In this document: positions 1 through 4,748 of the stretch, piece by piece | Layout: each line of letters starts with the position of its first letter | Position numbering within the stretch: the first letter of the stretch is position 1 | Notes under the pieces: model-generated | Told to the model about the DNA's origin: nothing | The model's input: the letters and a program-made list of their open reading frames with translations, nothing else | Database searches by the model: none | NCBI GenBank assembly: GCA_937901265.1 | Contig: CALCHA010000514.1 | Coordinates: 1 to 6,964 of the forward strand | Reading direction: 5' to 3' | Origin: an uncultured Phycisphaerales bacterium | GTDB taxonomy: Bacteria; Planctomycetota; Phycisphaerae; WQYP01 | DNA length: 6,964 nucleotides | Translations under genes and position numbers: made by a program

Positions 1-29
1 CTGGCCCGGCCAAATGAAGCGGCTGGCAT
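1..29 (-). CDS. Start of a gene running off the left edge (partial, unidentified)
   Basis: An ATG at 29-27 opens a frame with no stop up to the window edge, giving MPAASFGRA before the sequence ends. It is supported by an AAGGA Shine-Dalgarno-like element at 36-40, six bases before the ATG, with a second GAGG directly next to the start. A perfect TATAAT lies about 43 bases upstream of the start. The previous gene ends at a strong terminator, so a fresh transcription unit here makes sense. Nine codons are too few to suggest a function. The call rests only on these start signals, and a chance ATG in a non-coding stretch is the alternative. Confidence 0.4.
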
Positions 30-71
30 CCTCGTTCCTTGTGCGACGCCCCCGATGAAACCCGGCTGCGG

Positions 72-100
72 ATTATAGCGCCACATCGTCATCGCAAAAA
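72..100 (-). promoter_or_regulatory. Candidate promoter for the gene leaving the left edge
   Basis: On the minus strand a perfect TATAAT occupies 77-72. With a 17-base spacer the -35 position falls on TTTTTG (100-95), which is a poor match to TTGACA and overlaps the T-run of the terminator. TTGCGA fits better but gives a spacer of only 14 bases. The likely transcript start near 65 leaves a leader of about 36 bases before the ATG at 29. The -10 is good and the -35 is weak. The position just behind a terminator and ahead of a plausible start supports it. Confidence 0.4.
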
Positions 101-135
101 CACAGGAGCCACGGCCCGGAGGCCGCGGTCCTGTG
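96..135 (-). terminator. Strong rho-independent terminator after the secretion ATPase gene
   Basis: Read on the minus strand, CACAGGA then CCGCGGCC pairs with GGCCGTGG and TCCTGTG across the four-base loop TCCG, followed by TTTTT. The stem is 15 bp with one G-U pair and one bulged C. The loop has the form C(UNCG)G, an especially stable tetraloop class. It begins about 42 bases after the TGA of the ATPase gene at 178-180. No T-run follows on the plus strand, so it acts on minus-strand transcripts only. It defines the 3' end of the STAS-ATPase transcription unit. Confidence 0.92.
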
Positions 136-177
136 GAAGGAATAAATGGAAGGATTAACTTGGGTGTGCCGGCCCGG

Positions 178-1470
178 TCATTCCTCGGCCATCAGGTGCT
201 CGGTCGGGATCGCGCGGAAGACTTCCTCGGTGCTGGTCTCGCCCAGCGCCACCTTGATCAGCGCCGCGTGCCGGAATTCGATCATCTTCTCCGCCACCGC
301 CCGCAGGCGGATCTCGCGGACAGGACGGTTGTCGGAGATCAGGTTGCGCAGGCTTCGTGTCACGGGCATGATCTCGAACACGCCGGTGCGCCCGGCGTAG
401 CCGCTCTGCATGCAGGCATCACACCCGCGAGGGGCCCAGAGCACTTTTCCATCGCGCGGCGAAAGCAGGTGCGATACATCGTCGAAGGTGTGCGGTGCAT
501 CGGCGAGGTCGAACGACGTGCGGCACTTCGGACAGAGCGTGCGCACCAGCCGCTGAGCCACCACGCAGCGCAGGGCCGTCCCCAGGAAGTGCGAGTGCAC
601 GCCCAGGGCGCGCATCGACTGCACCGCGCCCGACGCGGCGGAAGCGTGAATTGTCGCCAGCACCAGGTGCCCGGAGTTGGCGGCACGGATGGCGATGTTG
701 GCGGTCTCGGCGTCGCGGATTTCGCCGATCATGATCACATCGGGGCTCTGCCGCACGACGGCGCGGAGCAACTGTGAAAAATCGAGATCGATGCCGGGAT
801 TGACCTGGCTTTGGCGCACGCCTTCGAGGGTGTATTCGATCGGGTCTTCGATCGTGTTGATTTTCTTTTTGCCGTTGTTCAGCGCCTGGAGGCAGGCGTA
901 CATCGTGGCGGTTTTTCCCGAGCCGGTGGGACCGGTGAAAAGCACGAGCCCGCCGGGGGATTCGAGCGTCCCCGCAAGGGCGGCGCGTTGCTGGCGCAGG
1001 AGACCGACATTGTCGAGCGTGTAGAGCTTGCTGGTGCGATCCAGCAGGCGGATGGCCATGTCTTCGCCAAACGCAGTCGGAATCACCGACACGCGCAGGT
1101 CATACACCGTGCCGTTTTCGTCGTCATGGGTGTACATCCAGCGGCCATCCTGCGGCCGGCGGCGCTCGGTGAGGTCCAGCTTGGCGGCGGTCTTGATCAT
1201 GGTGATCACCCGGCGGCCCAGTTCGCTGGGCAGCACGGCGATCGGCCGCATCATCCCCAGGTGCCGCGCCTGCACCAGCACGTGCTGTTCATTGCAGCAG
1301 AAGCACAGGTCGCTCGCGCTGATGCCCGCCGCATGGTGCAGCAACTTGTCGACGGCTTTTTCCGGGGCCATCGTTGTGACGTCGAGCATCGTCGCGTGCA
1401 CCTGCTGGGTAACGCCCGGCAGATTGAAGAACACGGGACCGGTAACAGAGGGAATCGTCAGCGTGGTCAT
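178..1470 (-). CDS. Compact GspE/PilB-type ATPase (type II secretion or type IV pilus)
   Basis: This 430-residue protein is a secretion-superfamily ATPase, expected to form a cytoplasmic hexamer that powers pseudopilus or pilus assembly. Visible motifs in order are the N2D signature ASD (residues 52-54), RRPQDGR (104-110), Walker A GPTGSGKT (180-187), the Asp box INTIEDPIEY (204-213), Walker B DVIMIGEIRD (244-253) and the His box GHLVLATIHA (267-276). The tetracysteine metal site is C313-x2-C316 with C350-x2-C353. That site separates GspE/PilB from the retraction ATPase PilT. It is shorter than usual GspE (about 500) or PilB (about 560): only some 45 residues precede N2D, so the N-terminal MshEN/N1 domain is absent. 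ATG 1470 is fixed by an in-frame TGA three codons upstream; the SD is weak. It follows the STAS gene by 63 bases and ends before a strong terminator. GspE versus PilB cannot be decided here. Confidence 0.93.
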   Translation of the reverse strand: MTTLTIPSVTGPVFFNLPGVTQQVHATMLDVTTMAPEKAVDKLLHHAAGISASDLCFCCNEQHVLVQARHLGMMRPIAVLPSELGRRVITMIKTAAKLDLTERRRPQDGRWMYTHDDENGTVYDLRVSVIPTAFGEDMAIRLLDRTSKLYTLDNVGLLRQQRAALAGTLESPGGLVLFTGPTGSGKTATMYACLQALNNGKKKINTIEDPIEYTLEGVRQSQVNPGIDLDFSQLLRAVVRQSPDVIMIGEIRDAETANIAIRAANSGHLVLATIHASAASGAVQSMRALGVHSHFLGTALRCVVAQRLVRTLCPKCRTSFDLADAPHTFDDVSHLLSPRDGKVLWAPRGCDACMQSGYAGRTGVFEIMPVTRSLRNLISDNRPVREIRLRAVAEKMIEFRHAALIKVALGETSTEEVFRAIPTEHLMAEE

Positions 1471-1487
1471 GAAGGTTCACCGGAAAA

Positions 1488-1523
1488 GGGGGCCTGGATC
1501 AGACTCAAACTTCGGGGGCCTGG
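1488..1523. repeat. Short direct repeat between the STAS and ATPase genes
   Basis: The 10-base plus-strand word GGGGGCCTGG occurs at 1488-1497 and again at 1514-1523, exactly 26 bases apart, inside the 63-base gap between the STAS stop and the ATPase start. The flanking bases do not match. It could be a chance pair in GC-rich DNA or a two-site protein-binding element. Nothing else in the gap resembles a terminator or promoter, which fits read-through from the STAS gene. Confidence 0.35.
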
Positions 1524-1533
1524 GAGTTGCGGT

Positions 1534-1902
1534 TCAGACAGCGACCAGCGCGGCGAGTGCCTCGCGGCCGGCGGCGGCGCTTTCGGTCATCGGAATGATG
1601 CGGTCCAGTTTCAGAAGGCCGAGCAATTGATGAACCTGCGGCTGAACCGAGTGCAGGGCCAGCTTGCCGCCCGCGGCGCGAAAGGCCTTCTGCGTCCCGA
1701 TCAGCCAGCCAATCCCGCTGGAATCGATGTAAGACACGCCCGACATATCCAGCAGAATGCGGCGACCGTTCCACGCCTGGCCGAGGATCGGCTGAAACGG
1801 CGACAGCCCGCCGATCGGTGTGTCCGTGGCGGTGATCTCCCCCTCGGCGCAGAGCGTCACGACGCCGGCATCTTCGGACACGTAGGAAATCTTGAGCGCC
1901 AC
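1534..1902 (-). CDS. STAS-domain anti-sigma-factor antagonist
   Basis: This 122-residue single-domain protein belongs to the SpoIIAA/RsbV-like STAS family. Such proteins bind an anti-sigma kinase when unphosphorylated and so release its target; phosphorylation on a conserved serine turns them off. Residues 50-67 carry the hallmark LDMSGVSYIDSSGIGW, with D60-S61-S62-G63 matching the D-S-S-G phosphorylation site, so regulation by phosphorylation is possible. The rest fits the STAS strand-helix pattern. I chose GTG at 1902-1900 because GAGGAGG (1914-1908) sits five bases upstream and the protein then begins just before the first STAS strand. The frame is open further upstream but that part has no family character. 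No kinase or phosphatase partner is in the window. The secretion ATPase gene follows after 63 bases, probably in the same transcript. Confidence 0.88.
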   Translation of the reverse strand: MALKISYVSEDAGVVTLCAEGEITATDTPIGGLSPFQPILGQAWNGRRILLDMSGVSYIDSSGIGWLIGTQKAFRAAGGKLALHSVQPQVHQLLGLLKLDRIIPMTESAAAGREALAALVAV

Positions 1903-1914
1903 ATGCACCTCCTC
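1903..1914 (-). promoter_or_regulatory. Strong ribosome binding site fixing the GTG start of the STAS gene
   Basis: GAGGAGG at 1914-1908 is followed by five bases (TGCAT) and then GTG at 1902. The ATG that overlaps this spacer is in a different frame and leads to a protein without STAS character, so GTG is the start that fits. Another in-frame GTG at 1908-1906 overlaps the SD itself and is unlikely. Confidence 0.75.
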
Positions 1915-1935
1915 GGGATCGCGTGATCGACTGGT

Positions 1936-1964
1936 GGCCCGCGCCAACGCATGTTGGCCGGGCC
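1936..1964 (-). promoter_or_regulatory. Long stable hairpin in the leader of the STAS gene
   Basis: On the minus strand GGCCCG-GCCAAC pairs with GTTGGC-G-CGGGCC around the four-base loop ATGC, a 12-bp stem with a single bulged G. It begins 34 bases before the GTG start. No T-run follows in either direction, so it is not a classical terminator for the preceding glycosyltransferase. It may protect mRNA, influence translation, or be a protein site on DNA. Confidence 0.55.
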
Positions 1965-1984
1965 TGCTGCATGTATCGGCCCGG
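1958..1984 (-). promoter_or_regulatory. Second hairpin overlapping the first, mutually exclusive with it
   Basis: On the minus strand CCGGGCC (1984-1978) can pair with GGCCCGG (1964-1958) across a 13-base loop, a perfect 7-bp stem. The GGCCCGG arm is also needed by the hairpin at 1936-1964, so only one of the two can form at a time. Just upstream, ACCTCC (1992-1987) is complementary to GGAGGT of the STAS ribosome binding site. This looks like a switchable leader, but short GC-rich pairings arise by chance and no transcript start is known. Confidence 0.35.
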
Positions 1985-2044
1985 AGGGAGGTCCACATTC
2001 GTTCGAGTTGCCGCCGCGCCGTTTTCGGACGCTGCCCCCGCCCC

Positions 2045-3172
2045 TCAGCCCCCCGTCGCGGGGGCGAGCGACCGCAGCCACCCGTCCCACTCCCTGGCCC
2101 GCGTTGGCCAGTCGTAGGTCGCCCTGGCCCAGTCCACCTGCTGCCGCCGCCGCGATTCCTCCGCCCCCGGCTCTCTCCGCTGAGCCTCCAGGAGTTCCAC
2201 CGCCGCCTCCACGAACTTCGCCACATAGGCGGGATCACGCGGATCGATCAGCGTTCCCCGGCCACCGAGAGTTTCAGGCAACGCCCCCAGCGCAGACGTG
2301 AGCACCGCGCAGCCCGCCGCCAGCGCTTCCATGACGCTGATGCACGCCGTCTCCTCGTAGGTGTTGGGGTAGCAGAGCATGGAGACGGACGTCATCCGCT
2401 CCGCGAGCGCCGCCTGCGCCACGTTGCCCACATAGTCCACCCCCTCCGTCGCCCGCGCCTGTTCATACAGCGCCCGGTATCCCGCGGCATCGACCAGCGG
2501 TTCAATGAAGTAGACCCGCATTCCGGAGAACACCTGCAGCCGCGCCCCGGGCACCCGGCGACGGATTTCAGGGAAGAGATGCAGCAGCACGTCCAGCCCG
2601 CGAAAGGGGGTGCTGGTGTAGGCAAGGATCGGTGGCCACGCCTTCGCGGAGAGCACGGGAGCCCCGGCGGGGAACAACCCCTGGAACGCCGGCGACATGC
2701 CGTAGCGGAGCACCACGAGCTTTCCGGCAAGCTGCGGAAACGCCGTCGCGAACTGCTCGCGTTGCCAGGCACTCACGGTGATCACGGCATCGTAGGCGTC
2801 GCGCTCCCCCGCGTCCTTGAGCGGCGTGACGAGTTCCTGATACGCGGTGTCCGCCGTCCAGAAGATCAGCCGCGCCCGCGCCGGCAGATGCTTCCGCAGC
2901 GCCGCCCCGCTCCCCGCCTGCTGGATCACCACCAGCACATCCGGTTCCAGTTCCGCAAGCGCCGAGGCACGCAGGTAGGCCCGTCCCGGACACGCCACCC
3001 CGCGCACGACGCAAGGCTGCGCCGCGCCCGCAAGATAGATCACCTCATGCCCCAGCCCCGCCAGCTCCATCGCGAGATAGCATGCCGCCGACTGCGTGCC
3101 CCCCAGCGGCCGCTCGAAAACGGACCCGACGTGGTAATCGGCGCGGTTGGGATCGTAGAAGGCGATGCGCAT
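2045..3172 (-). CDS. GT4-like (GT-B fold) glycosyltransferase
   Basis: A 375-residue retaining glycosyltransferase, expected to move a sugar from a nucleotide-sugar donor onto a glycan or lipid acceptor at the inner face of the membrane. The N-terminal half opens with a Rossmann strand (MRIAFYD) and GGTQ at residues 24-27, in the place of the usual GGxE acceptor-side loop. The C-terminal half starts near YTSTPFRGLDVLL (185-197) and has the EX7E donor signature E274-to-E282 followed by EALAAGCAVL and a terminal ALPE segment. There is no signal peptide or membrane segment. ATG 3172 has GAGG (3183-3180) seven bases upstream. It starts 35 bases after the leuC stop and may be co-transcribed with it, although the functions are unrelated. 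Donor and acceptor cannot be told from sequence. Confidence 0.88.
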   Translation of the reverse strand: MRIAFYDPNRADYHVGSVFERPLGGTQSAACYLAMELAGLGHEVIYLAGAAQPCVVRGVACPGRAYLRASALAELEPDVLVVIQQAGSGAALRKHLPARARLIFWTADTAYQELVTPLKDAGERDAYDAVITVSAWQREQFATAFPQLAGKLVVLRYGMSPAFQGLFPAGAPVLSAKAWPPILAYTSTPFRGLDVLLHLFPEIRRRVPGARLQVFSGMRVYFIEPLVDAAGYRALYEQARATEGVDYVGNVAQAALAERMTSVSMLCYPNTYEETACISVMEALAAGCAVLTSALGALPETLGGRGTLIDPRDPAYVAKFVEAAVELLEAQRREPGAEESRRRQQVDWARATYDWPTRAREWDGWLRSLAPATGG

Positions 3173-3207
3173 CCGTGCGCCTCAAACTCCGTGGTCCATG
3201 GCCAGTG

Positions 3208-4614
3208 TCACTTTACGCCCGCCATGCCGGTTTCGATCGGCGAGGTGATGAACTCCCGCGGATCCGTGATGTGCCCCGTCAGCGCACTGGCGGCCACCGT
3301 CAGCGGGCTTGCCAGAAACACCGCGGCGGACATCGAGCCCATGCGGCCGGGGAAGTTGCGGTTGGTGGTCGAGATGCAGACCTCCGACCGGTTGAGGCGG
3401 CCGAAGGTATCGGCGGGGCCGCCCAGACAGGCGGAGCATCCCGACGCGCCCATGCTGCAGCCGGCATCACTGAGGATGTCTTCGACCGACTTTTCGTTGG
3501 GGCCCTTGAGCACCCCGCGCAGGTTGAAACGCTTCATGTCCGCGTGCACTTCCGTGGAGCCGGGCACGACGTAGGTGGGAATCTTGACCTGCTGCCCCTT
3601 AAGGATATTGGCGGCCATGATCATGTCGGTGATTTTGCCGCCGGTGCAGGAGCCGATATAGGCCTGGTCGAGTTTGACGTCGCGCACGTTGTGGGCGGTG
3701 TCTTTGTTGTCGGGGGAGTGGGGCTTGGCGACCATCGGTTCCATGATCGAGAGGTCGTAGTCGCCCTCGTAGTCGTAGGCCGCGTTTTTGTCGTCGGTGT
3801 ACACTTCCCAGGTTTTGATGCGCGAGCGGGCGCGGACGTAGTTGAGCGTTTTCTCGTCCACGTCGCAGACGCCGTTCTTGCCGCCGGCCTCGATCGCCAT
3901 GTTGGTGAGGGTCATGCGGTCTTCGAGGGTCAGCGAGCCGATGCCTTCGCCGGCGAAGTACATCGATTTGTAAGTGGCGCCCGAGACGGAGATGTCGCCG
4001 ATGACGGCGAGGATCAGGTCCTTGGCGGTGAGGTAGGGGGGGATCTGCCCGTGAAAAGTGAACTTCATCGTCGGGGGCACCTTGAGCCAGGTCTTGCCCG
4101 TGCCCAGCGTGAAGGCCGCGTCCGAATTGCCCACCCCGGTGGCGAACATTCCGAACGCCCCCGCGGTGCAGGTGTGGGAATCCGTCCCCAGCATGATTTC
4201 GCCCGGACGGATGTGCCCCTCCTCCGGCAGCGCCTTGTGGCAGACGCCCTTGTACTTGGTTTTGGTCGGATCAAGATAGGGGTTGGGTTTGCCCGGATTC
4301 ATGCTCACGAATTCGGGATCGTAGTAAAAGGGCAGGTCCTGCTCCTTGACGAAATCGCGCAGGATCTGGATGTTGCGGTGGCACTTTTCGTCGGCGGTGA
4401 AAATGTAGTGATCCGGAATGATCACCACCTTGTTCCGATCCCACACTTTGGCGTTGCGCCCGAATTCCTTGTGGAAGATGCCGATGGTGCCCGGCCCGCA
4501 GACGTCGTGGGTCATCAGCACGTCCACGTCCACCCAGATATTTTCGCCCGGAACGACGGAATCCCGTTTGGCGTGCTTGGCGAGAATCTTTTCGGTGATG
4601 GTCATGCCGGGCAT
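3208..4614 (-). CDS. leuC: 3-isopropylmalate dehydratase large subunit, plant-like type
   Basis: A 468-residue aconitase-family enzyme that isomerises 2-isopropylmalate to 3-isopropylmalate in leucine synthesis, working with a small subunit LeuD. The [4Fe-4S] ligands are visible as C323 in IGSCTGG and C393/C396 in GCSACLGG. Other family marks are IIPDHYIFTAD (65-75), LGTDSHTCTAGAFG (142-155), the VVPGS turn (349-353) and STTNRNFPGRMG (415-426). Length fits full-size LeuC (E. coli 466). The wording VDVLMTHDVCGPG, SCTGGK and CLGGPADT matches, from memory, the plant chloroplast large subunit better than E. coli LeuC (SCTNS, CLAMN). ATG 4614 is supported by AAAGGAG (4627-4621) six bases upstream; the frame stays open further upstream but without family character. 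No leuD is in the window. Homoaconitase or another paralogue is a minor alternative. Confidence 0.92.
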   Translation of the reverse strand: MPGMTITEKILAKHAKRDSVVPGENIWVDVDVLMTHDVCGPGTIGIFHKEFGRNAKVWDRNKVVIIPDHYIFTADEKCHRNIQILRDFVKEQDLPFYYDPEFVSMNPGKPNPYLDPTKTKYKGVCHKALPEEGHIRPGEIMLGTDSHTCTAGAFGMFATGVGNSDAAFTLGTGKTWLKVPPTMKFTFHGQIPPYLTAKDLILAVIGDISVSGATYKSMYFAGEGIGSLTLEDRMTLTNMAIEAGGKNGVCDVDEKTLNYVRARSRIKTWEVYTDDKNAAYDYEGDYDLSIMEPMVAKPHSPDNKDTAHNVRDVKLDQAYIGSCTGGKITDMIMAANILKGQQVKIPTYVVPGSTEVHADMKRFNLRGVLKGPNEKSVEDILSDAGCSMGASGCSACLGGPADTFGRLNRSEVCISTTNRNFPGRMGSMSAAVFLASPLTVAASALTGHITDPREFITSPIETGMAGVK

Positions 4615-4639
4615 GAAGGGCTCCTTTGGGGACGGCGGG

Positions 4640-4665
4640 TACTGTCTCTGCAGAGAAACAGTATA
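4640..4665 (-). promoter_or_regulatory. Candidate leuC promoter with a dyad (possible operator) across the -10
   Basis: On the minus strand TATACT at 4665-4660 matches five of six bases of the -10 consensus and lies about 46 bases ahead of the leuC ATG. No convincing -35 is seen 16-18 bases upstream. The dyad TACTGT...ACAGTA spans 4640-4663 and contains the perfect 10-bp palindrome CTCTGCAGAG (4646-4655), with two unpaired A/T bases on one side. The dyad begins inside the -10 and covers the expected start point, where a repressor site would lie. A hairpin in a longer transcript is the alternative. Confidence 0.5.
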
Positions 4666-4748
4666 GACGTTCGCTCGCCGAAATTCGATGTGGACGACCG
4701 CTCCCACTTCCCTGGGCGACGCGGCACTCTTGATCCCCTCGAGCCCCC

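Noticed and set aside
811..1926. Plus-strand open frame of 371 codons opposite the ATPase and STAS genes
   Set aside because: Shadow of two well-supported minus-strand genes; no recognisable domain.
1936..1964. Hairpin upstream of the STAS gene as a rho-independent terminator
   Set aside because: The stem is strong, but no T-run follows on either strand.
1903..2238. N-terminal extension of the STAS frame by 112 codons
   Set aside because: The extension overlaps the end of the glycosyltransferase gene, is Arg/Gly-rich without family character, and the strong SD at 1914-1908 points to the GTG at 1902.
1501..3200. Similar short stretches around 1503-1523 and 3180-3200 (shared AGTTTGAG on the minus strand) as a repeat element
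   Set aside because: Only eight bases match exactly and the rest diverges; in one copy the stretch simply contains the SD of the glycosyltransferase gene.
1892..3574. Plus-strand open frame of 560 codons opposite the glycosyltransferase
   Set aside because: It spans two genes and two gaps on the other strand, is dominated by R, P, H and L, has no motif, and has no SD-supported start.
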